Part shown: one piece after another, positions 42,673-51,222 of the stretch
Layout of the letters: each line of letters opens with the position of its first letter
Numbering within the stretch: the first letter of the stretch is position 1
Assembly: GCA_017307755.1 (NCBI GenBank)
Contig: JAFKGQ010000004.1
Coordinates: 681,366-745,365 of the forward strand
Origin: Chitinophagaceae bacterium
GTDB lineage: Bacteria > Bacteroidota > Bacteroidia > Chitinophagales > Chitinophagaceae
Reading direction: 5' to 3'
Length of the DNA: 64,000 nt
Program-made: the position numbers and the translations under genes
The notes under the pieces: model-generated
The model's input: only the letters and a program-made list of their open reading frames with translations
Databases searched by the model: none
What the model was told of the DNA's origin: nothing

Positions 42673-43605
42673 ATGCAGCCATCGATCCGGACATTGCACA
42701 TGGAGCGGTTGCCCAACACCTATTTCACGGGGAATATGCCGGCACAAGAGCACCCGGATAAGCCTCTCCGACAAATGGGAATTACTGTCATCCGAACCGA
42801 CGATCATTTTCTGAGTTGCCGCAATGCAGTAAGTCCTCACATCCTGGATTGTTATATGATCTGTCTGGTCCGTGGCGGCGAAGGCGTCTATCATTTCGGC
42901 GCCAACAGCTACTACCTTGGTGAGAACACCTTGTGTTTTATACCGCCATGGACGTTGACGTCCTGGCACTCGCAAACTGCCTGGCAGCAGGGATTTTGCT
43001 GCACCTTCACCGAAGCCTGGTTCAATGAAGGATTGGAAAACAAGTCCTGGCTTAAAAATACAGGCGAACGGGGCGACACAGTGCTTTCGCTTACTACAGA
43101 GCAAACGGCTTACTTCGCGGTACTGCTGGAAGACCTGCTGGCTACGCATGAGACGGCTGCCGATCTGGATCTGATGAGAAGCCAGCTCCATGTGCTGGTC
43201 AGAAAGATCGCTGCTCTCTTCAGCGATCAACACAAACATATTGTTCCTGGCAGCACCGCTGCTATAGGCCTCACCAGGCGGTTCCTGGATAATTGTAAAG
43301 CGGACTTTGAACGACTCCTGACGGGCGGAATTGCCGGAATCCCTTCCCTGGCTGCCTATGCCCATCGTCTCCATGTCACTCCTAATCATCTTAATGATAC
43401 CGTAAAGGCGGTAACCGGTCGGTCAGTAGGACAATACCTCCAACAGGAGCTTTCCCGGTATGCCTCGGCATTACTACAACAAACGGATTTGCCTATCGGC
43501 CAGATAGCCGATCGGCTTGGGTTCAAAGACCCCGCGTATTTTGCCCGGTTTTACCGGAAACATACCGGTGTATCGCCATCGGAATCCCGTAGACAACACC
43601 CGTAG
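42673..43605 (+). CDS. AraC family transcriptional regulator
   Basis: About 310 residues from ATG 42673, the usual family length; the frame is open further upstream (to 42397) but that part is AT-rich and unlike the family. A cupin-like sensing domain (ILDCYMICLVRGGEGVYHFG, CFIPPWTLTSWHSQ) is followed by two HTH motifs: IPSLAAYAHRLHVTPNHLND and IGQIADRLGFKDPAYFARFY, ending HTGVSPSESR. It probably controls the amidohydrolase 69 bp downstream on the same strand. Confidence 0.9.
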   Translation: MQPSIRTLHMERLPNTYFTGNMPAQEHPDKPLRQMGITVIRTDDHFLSCRNAVSPHILDCYMICLVRGGEGVYHFGANSYYLGENTLCFIPPWTLTSWHSQTAWQQGFCCTFTEAWFNEGLENKSWLKNTGERGDTVLSLTTEQTAYFAVLLEDLLATHETAADLDLMRSQLHVLVRKIAALFSDQHKHIVPGSTAAIGLTRRFLDNCKADFERLLTGGIAGIPSLAAYAHRLHVTPNHLNDTVKAVTGRSVGQYLQQELSRYASALLQQTDLPIGQIADRLGFKDPAYFARFYRKHTGVSPSESRRQHP

Positions 43606-43636
43606 ATAGTACCAATGCTTCCGTAGCCTGTCCTGA

Positions 43637-43664
43637 TTTGTCCGCGGCTGTCGGCATAGTTTTG
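43637..43664 (+). promoter_or_regulatory. Promoter of the amidohydrolase gene
   Basis: TTTG at 43637-43640, 16 bp, then TAGTTTTG at 43657-43664, 10 bp before ATG 43675. The spacer is shorter than the common 20. Confidence 0.45.
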
Positions 43665-43674
43665 CAAAAAAACT

Positions 43675-44994
43675 ATGATACAACAGAGAGTATTGATAAA
43701 AGGAGCTACGATTCTCACGATGGACAGCGCCATCGGCAATCTTTCCCATGGCGACGTGTTGATAGAAGGCGCCAGGATAAAGGCAGTAGAGCCCCTTATT
43801 GACATCGAAGACGCTCAGGTAATCGATGCGACAGGAATGATCCTTTTGCCGGGATTTGTCGACGCCCATCGCCACGCATGGCAAGGAAGCCTCCGCAGAC
43901 TTCTGCCGGATGTAAGCGATCTGATGAGCTATGTAGAACGGATCCATTTTGGATTAGCCCTGCACTACAGACCCGAAGATATTTACACCGGCAACCTGCT
44001 GACCGCCTGGAGCGCCATAGATCACGGTATTACCACTATCATCGATGCCTCGCACAACACCCGCAGCTATGCGCATGCCAATGCCGCAATCGATGCATTG
44101 GAAGCAGCCGGGATCAGAGCCTTGTATGCACCCGCATTTCCGTTGGGAGGAGAATGGGAACGATCTTTCTGGACAAAAGGATTGGAACTCCTGCAGGCCG
44201 AGCGGTTCGGGTCAGACGGATTGGTCCGGCTGGGCATTTTCAGCCACATGAGCACCGATCATTGGGATGTTGCCAGAAGTTTAAGGATACCGATAGTTAC
44301 GGAATTTCTGGGCAGAGAACTAGCTGATTCTTTACGGTATCTTGCCGCGGCAGGTAAACTGGGCCCCGATAATATTTTTAATCATTGCACCGGGCTGACC
44401 GAAGAGGCATGGCGGATCATAAGCGATAAGGGCGTTAAAGTAACGGTTGACCCGCGCAGCGACGCACAATACGGTCTTGAGGAGGGCGTATTTGCTTATC
44501 AGCACGCAGTAGATCATGGGATAAGGCCAGGCCTCGGCACAGATCTGGAAACAGCCTATGGAGGCGATATGTTTACCGAAATGCGCGTGGCCTTTTCACT
44601 GCAACGGGCCTTTGCCCAGCAACGCAGATTCCAGGGCGACACGGCAGCACCTGCACCTGTGACGTCCGAGGCATTGCTCCGGGCCGCAACTGTGCACGGC
44701 GCAGAGATTGCTGGATTTGGCCCGGTTTCGGGCAGCATCACTCCGGGCAAGTCTGCAGACCTGATATTGATCAATACCGATGCGGTCAATCTTTTCCCCT
44801 CCAACAATGCCCTTGGCACGGTGGTACATGCAGCCGATCGCAGTAACGTGGACACCGTGATAATAGCCGGGAAGATACTGAAATCGAAAGGGGAGCTGAT
44901 TGGCGCCGACCTGAATAAATTAAAGCAGGAAGCCGCGCAGTCCGTTGCGTATTTACTTGAGAAGGAAAAACACCCGACCGGTGATCCTGTCTGA
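43675..44994 (+). CDS. Amidohydrolase (TRZ/ATZ-like deaminase or hydrolase)
   Basis: 439 residues. The beta-sandwich edges (MIQQRVLIKGATILTMD; ITPGKSADLILINTD) flank a TIM barrel with metal ligands in GFVDAHRHAWQGSLRR (HxH), the His region LGIFSHMSTDHWD and FNHCTGLTEEAW, and the catalytic Asp in LGTDLETAYGGDMF. This is the amidohydrolase subtype acting on purine, pyrimidine or triazine-like ring compounds. The substrate cannot be read. No transporter is adjacent. It follows the AraC-type gene on the same strand. Confidence 0.88.
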   Translation: MIQQRVLIKGATILTMDSAIGNLSHGDVLIEGARIKAVEPLIDIEDAQVIDATGMILLPGFVDAHRHAWQGSLRRLLPDVSDLMSYVERIHFGLALHYRPEDIYTGNLLTAWSAIDHGITTIIDASHNTRSYAHANAAIDALEAAGIRALYAPAFPLGGEWERSFWTKGLELLQAERFGSDGLVRLGIFSHMSTDHWDVARSLRIPIVTEFLGRELADSLRYLAAAGKLGPDNIFNHCTGLTEEAWRIISDKGVKVTVDPRSDAQYGLEEGVFAYQHAVDHGIRPGLGTDLETAYGGDMFTEMRVAFSLQRAFAQQRRFQGDTAAPAPVTSEALLRAATVHGAEIAGFGPVSGSITPGKSADLILINTDAVNLFPSNNALGTVVHAADRSNVDTVIIAGKILKSKGELIGADLNKLKQEAAQSVAYLLEKEKHPTGDPV

Positions 44995-45333
44995 ACGCAT
45001 CTCCCAGCACAGCGTAACGGGCGTAGTCCTCGTGTGGAAGCAGCTCCGACAAAGTCTGCGCCGAGCTTGCTCGGGCAAGCGCAGCGACAACAACAAAAAA
45101 GCCTGAAGGGCTGTGCGGCGAAACCAAACCCAGAAGAGATACTTTTGCGAGCTTTAGATGGTCATCAATATTCATAATAGGGTGGCCTTTATTTTCATCT
45201 AATATAAATTATAGAATTATAGACTTACTGGCTTACCAGACAGGAAATCCATACTGTAGCGAGATTGGAGGATAATGTCACCGCCCAAACTGGATATATC
45301 GCCGGCAGGGATCGAAACTATGCCCCAACTATT
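44995..45333. other. 339-bp non-coding region with palindromic element copy 2
   Basis: The left half (45006-45116) is the second copy of the structured repeat. The right half (45120-45333) is AT-rich and shows no ORF or clear signal. Confidence 0.6.
45007..45116. repeat. Structured palindromic element, copy 2
   Basis: Outer arms GCACAGC (45007-45013) and GCTGTGC (45110-45116). Bases 45061-45116 match 36903-36958 at 52 of 56 positions, including the 30 identical bases with the GCTTGC-TCGG-GCAAGC hairpin. The left part (45014-45060) differs fully from copy 1, where a tRNA terminator sits. The conserved parts are thus the ends and the right core. Confidence 0.75.
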
Positions 45334-45759
45334 TCAACTCAAAGCTGACAAGACCGCCAGAGAATCCATATAATCGCGCCAATGCACGACCTTACGGTTT
45401 TTGATAGTGATTATGGAGCAAAATCTGTTGTTATAAGGCTTTCCGGTGGGAGCAACCCCGTGAACTGCGTATTCAAGTATAATAACACCAGGAACAGTGG
45501 ATTTGTGGACAACCAGGCCATCCGCAGTATTTAGTACCATGCTATACCCGCCAAACCAGTCCATGTATTTTTTGCGGCCATTGATGGTAGAGGGGAATCC
45601 TTGAAATTGGTATAAAAATTCAAACACAGCATCTTCCGCGATCGCATCCCAAAAGTGTTCACCATCAACTTCTCCCCTAAGCCCTTCCATAATAATGTTG
45701 TAGAACGGATCTGCTTCTTTTTTGAACGCAGGGTGGTTCCTTTTAATCATAGTATCCAT
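45334..45759 (-). CDS. NTF2-like (SnoaL-type) protein
   Basis: 141 residues with the cone fold pattern of the NTF2-like superfamily: DPFYNIIMEGLRGEVDGEHF, EFLYQFQGFPSTINGRKKYM, ILEYAVHGVAPTGKPYNNRF and the closing KVVHWRDYMDSLAVL. Members are small isomerases, hydrolases or binding proteins; the substrate is unknown. It lies 36 bp downstream of the NmrA-like gene on the same strand and is probably in the same transcript, under the promoter at 46710-46740. Confidence 0.88.
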   Translation of the reverse strand: MDTMIKRNHPAFKKEADPFYNIIMEGLRGEVDGEHFWDAIAEDAVFEFLYQFQGFPSTINGRKKYMDWFGGYSMVLNTADGLVVHKSTVPGVIILEYAVHGVAPTGKPYNNRFCSIITIKNRKVVHWRDYMDSLAVLSALS

Positions 45760-45795
45760 TTATTATTTTAAAAACTTCCAAGCATCCATGCAGCA

Positions 45796-46686
45796 CTATT
45801 TACCAGAATGATAAACAGCCGCAAATTCAGATACAAAATCAGAAAGCTTTGTAGGGCCAAAGTCACGGGGCTTATGTGCTTCAAAATCTTCGAACAACAC
45901 GCCGCTGCCAATGGCTCTCCCCATTTCAACGTACATCTCCGCAATCCCTTTAGACATACCTCCAGCAATCATTCCATTCAATGTTTCTTCATCGCTAAAT
46001 TGTACCCATGGCAAATCTGGTTTACCTATTGCAGAGCCCAGCACCCTGACAATACTCCCAATCCTACCCTCTTCGCCCACAACATACAAATGCTTTTTTT
46101 CTGTAAACAAGCTCTCTAACTCTCTGCAGGCAGTACCTGCAATGTCCCTGGGGTGCACCATCACCAACGTTGATCCGCTTCCGTAATTATTGCCCATCAA
46201 GCCCATATTTCTGATAGTCACCATGTCAAAAAAGAAATTGGGAAAGAAGAGCCCCGCCCGTAGATGCCTGATGGCGACACCATCCAGCGTATTCAATATG
46301 TCTTCAACATCATGCAGGCCGGCGATCGAGCCCGTGCCCGCAGGTAGATGAGCACCGATACTGCTCAAGTTCACAACCTTCTTGATCCCGGATAACTGAA
46401 TTGCTTTGAGATAAACCTTCCCAATCCCACCGATATACTGCCGGTAACGGCTCGTATTCCAATTAGGAGGGACCATCGTATAAATGCCGTCAGCCCCTTC
46501 AAATGATCTGGCTAAAAAATCAACATCTTCAACCGATCCTATCGCTGGGTTAGCACCCAGGGCCTCTATTTTTCCAGCTTTTTGGCTATCACTACTTACA
46601 ACAGTGACTTCATGGCCCTTGTCGATCAGTAATTGGGTAAGTGGCTTACTGATATTTCCCAATGAGCCTGTTACAGTAAATTTCAT
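45796..46686 (-). CDS. NmrA-like NAD(P)-binding reductase
   Basis: 296 residues from ATG 46686, chosen since MKFTVTGSLGNISKPLTQLL starts the Rossmann fold directly; upstream in-frame starts would cross the promoter. Further NmrA-type features are FEGADGIYTMVPPNWN and VVNLSSIGAHLPAGTGSIAG. Paralogue of the gene at 86-970. It is divergent from an HxlR regulator with which it shares an overlapping promoter. Redox-responsive control by HxlR-type proteins of such reductases is known in other bacteria; here it is inferred. Confidence 0.9.
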   Translation of the reverse strand: MKFTVTGSLGNISKPLTQLLIDKGHEVTVVSSDSQKAGKIEALGANPAIGSVEDVDFLARSFEGADGIYTMVPPNWNTSRYRQYIGGIGKVYLKAIQLSGIKKVVNLSSIGAHLPAGTGSIAGLHDVEDILNTLDGVAIRHLRAGLFFPNFFFDMVTIRNMGLMGNNYGSGSTLVMVHPRDIAGTACRELESLFTEKKHLYVVGEEGRIGSIVRVLGSAIGKPDLPWVQFSDEETLNGMIAGGMSKGIAEMYVEMGRAIGSGVLFEDFEAHKPRDFGPTKLSDFVSEFAAVYHSGK

Positions 46687-46692
46687 AACTCC

Positions 46693-46723
46693 TTGTTTAA
46701 AAGTGTACACAAAGCTATCTTTG
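46693..46723 (+). promoter_or_regulatory. Promoter of the HxlR gene
   Basis: TTG (46693-46695), exactly 20 bp, then TATCTTTG (46716-46723). The centre CAAAG-CTAT-CTTTG (46710-46723) is a palindrome containing both -7 boxes, and GTGTACAC (46703-46710) is a further palindrome. Either could bind the HxlR protein. Confidence 0.7.
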
Positions 46724-46740
46724 AGTAAACATCCATCCAA
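46710..46740 (-). promoter_or_regulatory. Promoter of the NmrA/NTF2 operon
   Basis: On the minus strand, TTG (46740-46738), exactly 20 bp, then TAGCTTTG (46717-46710); the start codon is at 46686. The -7 box overlaps that of the opposite promoter by two bases. Confidence 0.7.
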
Positions 46741-46763
46741 GAACCTACTCCAAAGTAAGTCCC

Positions 46764-47138
46764 ATGGCAAAGGTAAAAGAGCATTCCACCCTGCAGCAAA
46801 ACAAACAAGCCTCCGAAATGCTTTGCCCGATAACCTATGCCGTGAATAAAATAGGCGGGCATTGGAAAACCATCATACTCTATTATTTAATGAATGGGCC
46901 TAAACGCTACCATGAGTTAAAAAAATCCATTCCTGCCATTACAGAAAAAATGCTGGTCCAGCACCTAAAACAGTTGCAAGAAGATGAACTCATAACAAAA
47001 GAAGTTCTGCAATTAAAGCCGCCCGTCACCATTTATAGCCTCACCCCGGTCGGTGAACAATTAGGCCCTATCCTATTGGGTATGGCAGAATGGGCGATGA
47101 AAGTCAACCCTCAGTTTCAGCATCTTATGCAAAGTTAA
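46764..47138 (+). CDS. HxlR family winged-helix regulator
   Basis: 124 residues. The single Cys near the start of the domain (SEMLCPITYAVNKIGGHWKT) fits redox-sensing HxlR members. The family signature follows: YYLMNGPKRYHELKKSIPA, ITEKMLVQHLKQLQEDELI, and VTIYSLTPVGEQLGPIL. Such proteins often sense electrophiles or quinones through this Cys and repress a divergent reductase. The divergent NmrA reductase starts 78 bp away. Alternative products are not plausible. Confidence 0.93.
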   Translation: MAKVKEHSTLQQNKQASEMLCPITYAVNKIGGHWKTIILYYLMNGPKRYHELKKSIPAITEKMLVQHLKQLQEDELITKEVLQLKPPVTIYSLTPVGEQLGPILLGMAEWAMKVNPQFQHLMQS

Positions 47139-47151
47139 GAGGGGATGATAA

Positions 47152-47700
47152 TCAGCCCGTCAACCCCCAGGACGCGGAAAGGCCACTGAAGATGGATGAG
47201 GCCAGTTCTGTCAAACCATACCAGCTGCCGATTTGGAGATCACCCAGAAATATTTGCCTGTCGCGTTCATTTTTGTTTGCACCGGTTGCATCAACCATTT
47301 TTGACAAATACTCCTTCGCCTCATCTTCCTGGGCTGTTAACGCCAACGCTCTTGCCATGATCATGTATGCATACGCGAAATCAAAACCTACCATCGAATC
47401 CGGCCAGTTTAAGGTTAAGTCCAAACACCGTTTGGCATGCTCATACGCCAGTTCTCCCCTTTCAGCGACCAAATATGCCAAAGAGATCAGGAACTCTCCG
47501 CGTTGTAAGTTAGCGGGTGTACATTCCCTGCTCTCACTCCAGTGCAGCATTGATGCGTGCGCCAGACTGATCATTTTGGCCGTGTCTTCGATTGACCTTT
47601 CTTTTTTTTCTATAAGGGACCAGCAAGCTCCATTATAGGTTTTTGCAAAGAGGAGGTTAGCCTCACTCAGGGAATAAAGGGATATTTTATCTATTGACAT
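47152..47700 (-). CDS. Helical-repeat (TPR-like) protein of unknown function
   Basis: 182 residues, nearly all helical, with paired helices such as LANLLFAKTYNGACWSLIE (approximate), SLAHASMLHWSESRECTP, GEFLISLAYLVAERGELAYE, DFAYAYMIMARALALTAQ and EAKEYLSKMVDATGANKNE. The repeat length of about 40 and A/Y pattern suggest tetratricopeptide-like helices. No specific family was recognised. It lies between the HxlR and SDR genes on the opposite strand and ends 13 bp from the HxlR stop. Confidence 0.6.
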   Translation of the reverse strand: MSIDKISLYSLSEANLLFAKTYNGACWSLIEKKERSIEDTAKMISLAHASMLHWSESRECTPANLQRGEFLISLAYLVAERGELAYEHAKRCLDLTLNWPDSMVGFDFAYAYMIMARALALTAQEDEAKEYLSKMVDATGANKNERDRQIFLGDLQIGSWYGLTELASSIFSGLSASWGLTG

Positions 47701-47911
47701 TTTTTATTTTTCATTCTCTTGCCATGCCCATTTCGGGACCTGTGTGCTTATCCTTTCTAAAAATTACCAAATAGTTTCAAATCTGCCAAAGATTGGTTCT
47801 AAAAATGTACAGCCAGCTGGACCGCTCACCAAACTTTTTTGGACTGCTGGGCAAAATACGAATCATTTTAGCTTATGAAATTTGCCTTATCAAAATTTTA
47901 AAAGAACAACA

Positions 47912-48658
47912 ATGAAAAAAACAGTTCTCATCACCGGTGCAACAACCGGTATCGGTAAAGCGACCGCCTTTGCATTTGGTAATAAAGGTTACAACGTGGT
48001 ATTCACTAGCCGAAATAAGACAAGAGGCGAATCCTTTTCAAAAGAGTTAAGCAACAAGGGTGTAGAAAACACTTTTCTTGAGCTGGATGTAACCAATGAA
48101 GAGGCCGTAAAAATTGTAGTAGAAAGAGCCGTTACAAAATACGGGAAGCTGGATGCGTTAGTTAATAATGCTGGTGTCGCACTTGGCAGTGTCTTGCTGG
48201 CAGATGCAACTACTGAAAACCTCAGGCAAATGCTTGACACCAATGTTATGGGCGTTTTCTATGGTATGAAATACGCCATCAAGGCAATGCTGCAAACCGG
48301 TGGTGGCGCCATCGTTAACCTGGCCTCTATTGCGGGACATAACGGGTTGCTTTATACAGCGCAATACTGCGCTTCCAAACATGCAGTGGTAGGTTTGACA
48401 AAAGGTGCTGCAATTGATTATGCTACAATGGGTATCCACATCAATGCAATTGCACCGGGAGCCATCAAAACTGATATTATCCAGGGCGCTATTGATACCG
48501 GCGCTTATAGTGAAGAAAGCATTGCCGCTATTCACCCTATGAAACGTATGGGTACAGCAGAAGATATTGCTAATGGCATCGTGTTCCTGGCTTCAGACGA
48601 CTGCCCATTTATGACAGGCACTACGCTTTTTGTTGATGGTGGTTACAATGCTCTATAA
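47912..48658 (+). CDS. Short-chain dehydrogenase/reductase
   Basis: 248 residues from ATG 47912 (a TTG at 47882 adds ten residues). Classical SDR: cofactor motif TGATTGIGKA, NNAG in ALVNNAGVALGSVLL, catalytic Ser in IVNLASIAGHNG and the Tyr-x3-Lys in AQYCASKHAVVGL, then APGAIKTDI. NADPH or NADH use and the substrate cannot be told apart from sequence alone. An AraC-type gene follows 92 bp later on the same strand and may regulate it. Confidence 0.93.
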   Translation: MKKTVLITGATTGIGKATAFAFGNKGYNVVFTSRNKTRGESFSKELSNKGVENTFLELDVTNEEAVKIVVERAVTKYGKLDALVNNAGVALGSVLLADATTENLRQMLDTNVMGVFYGMKYAIKAMLQTGGGAIVNLASIAGHNGLLYTAQYCASKHAVVGLTKGAAIDYATMGIHINAIAPGAIKTDIIQGAIDTGAYSEESIAAIHPMKRMGTAEDIANGIVFLASDDCPFMTGTTLFVDGGYNAL

Positions 48659-48750
48659 AGATGCCTACACTACAGGGGCCGATTTACTGATAGACGGGGC
48701 ATTATAGTTTGCAATTTTCTAACTAAAATAAATATCTTGCATCGAGACGC

Positions 48751-49542
48751 ATGAACCTGGATTCAGAAAGCATATTATTCAGTTGTGTAAGACAAAAGGC
48801 TTATGCTGATGAGCAAATAGTCCCCGATCTTACATTGCTCTACTTGGAAAGCGGAACGATTGAGTTACAATTTGCCCAAAGTAAATATGTTGCAAACGCC
48901 GGGTCCATTACCCTGATACGAAAAAACGAGTTGGTAAAATCTTTAAAAATTCCAGATGAAAACGGCCAGCCATGTAAAAGTGTGAACATTTTTCTGACAC
49001 CGGAAACTTTAAAAAAATATGCCACCAAAAATAAAATTGAATTGAAACACAGGTATTCGGGCATATCCTTAACTGATGTAAGCAATTCAAAATTTATAAA
49101 GGCCTATTTCCAATCCTTATTGCCATACTTTAATCATCCGGAAAAATTAATCGAAACTTTAGCTTTGTTAAAAACCACCGAAGCTATTACCCTATTATTG
49201 GAATATGACCAACGGCTTGAAGATATGATGTTTGATTTAAGCGAACCTCATAAAATAAATTTGGAAAAATTCATGAATGAGAATTTTACCTACAATATTC
49301 CATTATCTGAATTTGCAAGGCTCACAGGTAGAAGCCTCTCCACTTTTAAAAGGGATTTTAAAAATATCTTCGACAATACCCCCGAAAGATGGCTAAAGAA
49401 TAGGCGTTTGCAGGAAGCAAAGCTTTTGATCAAGACAGGGCAAAAGCCCGTTGATATTTATTACAAGGTAGGTTTTGAGAATTTTTCTCATTTTTCAACA
49501 GAATACAAGAAAAAATTCGGACAAAATGCGTCCGGAAAATGA
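48751..49542 (+). CDS. AraC family transcriptional regulator
   Basis: 263 residues. A short cupin-like N-terminal domain (LTLLYLESGTIELQFAQSK) and a C-terminal AraC DNA-binding domain with IPLSEFARLTGRSLSTFKRD (first HTH) and PVDIYYKVGFENFSHFSTEY (second HTH), ending KKKFGQNASGK. AT-rich relative to neighbours. Probable regulator of the SDR gene just upstream; the effector is unknown. Confidence 0.9.
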   Translation: MNLDSESILFSCVRQKAYADEQIVPDLTLLYLESGTIELQFAQSKYVANAGSITLIRKNELVKSLKIPDENGQPCKSVNIFLTPETLKKYATKNKIELKHRYSGISLTDVSNSKFIKAYFQSLLPYFNHPEKLIETLALLKTTEAITLLLEYDQRLEDMMFDLSEPHKINLEKFMNENFTYNIPLSEFARLTGRSLSTFKRDFKNIFDNTPERWLKNRRLQEAKLLIKTGQKPVDIYYKVGFENFSHFSTEYKKKFGQNASGK

Positions 49543-49582
49543 AAATTATACCAGATCACACCCCAGCAGCTTGCGCAATGCT

Positions 49583-49590
49583 TACCTTTG
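49583..49590 (+). promoter_or_regulatory. -7 element (TACCTTTG)
   Basis: Exact TAnnTTTG match 30 bp before ATG 49621; no TTG at -33. It supports 49621 as start over an in-frame TTG at 49588. Confidence 0.4.
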
Positions 49591-49620
49591 CTCTTCTTTT
49601 TTAACTTTAACCACGAATCG

Positions 49621-50013
49621 ATGAATTTCTATACCCGAAAGTGGATCAAACCGGAAGACCTCAATGCCCATGGCACTTTATTCGGCGGTAGCCTGCTGCG
49701 TTGGATTGATGAGGAAGCGGCGATCTACGCTATTATCCAGCTAGGCACCAACCGCTGTGTCACCAAGTTCATGTCTGAGATCAATTTTGTCAGCTCGGCA
49801 AGACAAGGTGATATTATCGAGCTGGGCATTAAAGCAGCCCATTTTGGGCGTACTTCCCTTACCCTTACCTGCGAGGTTCGAAATAAGATAACGAAAAAAA
49901 GTATTCTGACTATCGATAAAATGGTTTTCGTTAGCTTAGATGAAAACGGACAACCCTGGCCGCACGGTAGAACCACGATCACGTATACCGACGAAAGATT
50001 GCGCGAAGATTAG
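49621..50013 (+). CDS. Acyl-CoA thioesterase (hotdog fold)
   Basis: 130 residues. The YciA/BFIT-type hotdog signature is clear: KPEDLNAHGTLFGGSLLRWI with the active-site Asp in WIDEEAAIYA, then INFVSSARQGDIIELGIKA and GRTSLTLTCEVRNK. It hydrolyses acyl-CoA to free acid and CoA; the chain length is unknown. Cytoplasmic, and stands alone between opposite-strand genes. Confidence 0.9.
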   Translation: MNFYTRKWIKPEDLNAHGTLFGGSLLRWIDEEAAIYAIIQLGTNRCVTKFMSEINFVSSARQGDIIELGIKAAHFGRTSLTLTCEVRNKITKKSILTIDKMVFVSLDENGQPWPHGRTTITYTDERLRED

Positions 50014-50023
50014 TAATTGAATT

Positions 50024-50839
50024 CTATTTAATAACACTGTCGAAGTAAGGCTGAGCTTCTTCCCTCGTTACTTCAGTAAGCTTAGGTTTAGGTGCCAGCG
50101 ACCAGGGCAATTCACAGCGCAGGAAATATTTGTTGCCTGATTTAACATTGATCGTGATGGAGGTTTCCTGTTTTTTAACTTTGGCTACGAATGTCGTTTG
50201 CCCCTCTTTGGATAAACGAATGATATAGGATGCCTTGTTGGCCATTTCGCAGATGGGCACATCGTTCAAACAAAGTGTATAGCTTACCAGGCTTTCGGCG
50301 AATTTTCCCGGTCTGAAAACATATAAGAAAGCCGCTTTGCTGACGACTGAGTCGAATACTGCTTTTCGCAATGCCAGCAGGCTGTCAATCTTTGGGTTGG
50401 TGGTCACTTTTCTTTTGGCATCGCTTCGTTGTTTTATCCAAAGCGTATCCTTTGAAATGACTGGATTGGAGGCGTTGTCGAGGGTACTCTGAAAAATATA
50501 GTAGTCGTCGGTAACGCTGAGGATCTGGAATAAGAACTTATGTTTTTTTAACAGTTCCTGTGTCTGCTTGGGTTTATCCTCCAATCCGGAATTATATTTT
50601 AAATAATAAGCGCAATCGCTTACCCACTCAACATCCCAATTCACTGTCTCGTGTGTTGCCGGACTAAATTCTTTTTGCATTTCACGATTTCGGGTGTAGA
50701 TCCGGCTGGATCCGTCGGCGCTTGAGAAGAAGACAAAAACGCCATTCTTCAGGTCGCTGCAGCTTAATGTCTGAGCCGAATTTAACAGCGGGGCAAATAA
50801 AAAACCAAAAAGCGAACAGGTAATTATTTTTAAGTTCAT
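50024..50839 (-). CDS. Exported protein of unknown function
   Basis: About 271 residues from ATG 50839; MNLKIITCSLFGFLFAPLLN then SAQ is a signal peptide. The start at 50854 is also possible. Features are FVFFSSADGSSRIYTRNREM in the N-terminal half, and a C-terminal half with VPICEMANKASYIIRLSKEG and KKQETSITINVKSGNKYFL that resembles DUF2846-type periplasmic domains. Last gene of a run CYTH, DUF2200, this one (17 bp gap). Confidence 0.6.
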   Translation of the reverse strand: MNLKIITCSLFGFLFAPLLNSAQTLSCSDLKNGVFVFFSSADGSSRIYTRNREMQKEFSPATHETVNWDVEWVSDCAYYLKYNSGLEDKPKQTQELLKKHKFLFQILSVTDDYYIFQSTLDNASNPVISKDTLWIKQRSDAKRKVTTNPKIDSLLALRKAVFDSVVSKAAFLYVFRPGKFAESLVSYTLCLNDVPICEMANKASYIIRLSKEGQTTFVAKVKKQETSITINVKSGNKYFLRCELPWSLAPKPKLTEVTREEAQPYFDSVIK

Positions 50840-50856
50840 AATAAAGTAATTCATAT

Positions 50857-51222
50857 TTACGATCCGCGCAAAATCTTTTCCATCTTCCTACCCTTTGCCA
50901 ACTCATCCACTAATTTATCTAAATATCGAACCTTCTGCGTCAACGGATTCTCGATTTCCTCTACACGATACCCGCAGATAATCCCGGTAATGAGGTTTGT
51001 ATTGGGGTTTAGTGAAGCATGTTGGAAGAAGGTTTCAAAAGTTACCTTTTCTTTTATAAGTTCCTGCAGTTTCTTGTTGTCAAATCCTGTTAGCCATTGT
51101 ATGACCTGATGTAATTCTTCTTTTGTTCTGCCTTTCTTCTCCACTTTTGCGATATACATAGGATAGACGGAGGCAAAAGTCATTTTTGCGATACGCTGAT
51201 TGTGTGTGTTTAAGGAGCCCAA
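50857..51222 (-). CDS. DUF2200 protein
   Basis: 121 residues matching DUF2200 from end to end: RIAKMTFASVYPMYIAKVEK, GRTKEELHQVIQWLTGFD, LITGIICGYRVEEIENPL and KVRYLDKLVDELAKGRKMEK. The family is small, cytoplasmic and of unknown function. Its start overlaps the end of the CYTH gene by 13 bp, which suggests translational coupling. Confidence 0.93.
   Translation of the reverse strand: MGSLNTHNQRIAKMTFASVYPMYIAKVEKKGRTKEELHQVIQWLTGFDNKKLQELIKEKVTFETFFQHASLNPNTNLITGIICGYRVEEIENPLTQKVRYLDKLVDELAKGRKMEKILRGS

Noticed and set aside
44786..45175. Minus-strand frame through the palindromic element
   Set aside because: It runs antisense to the amidohydrolase and through the repeat; no domain was recognised.
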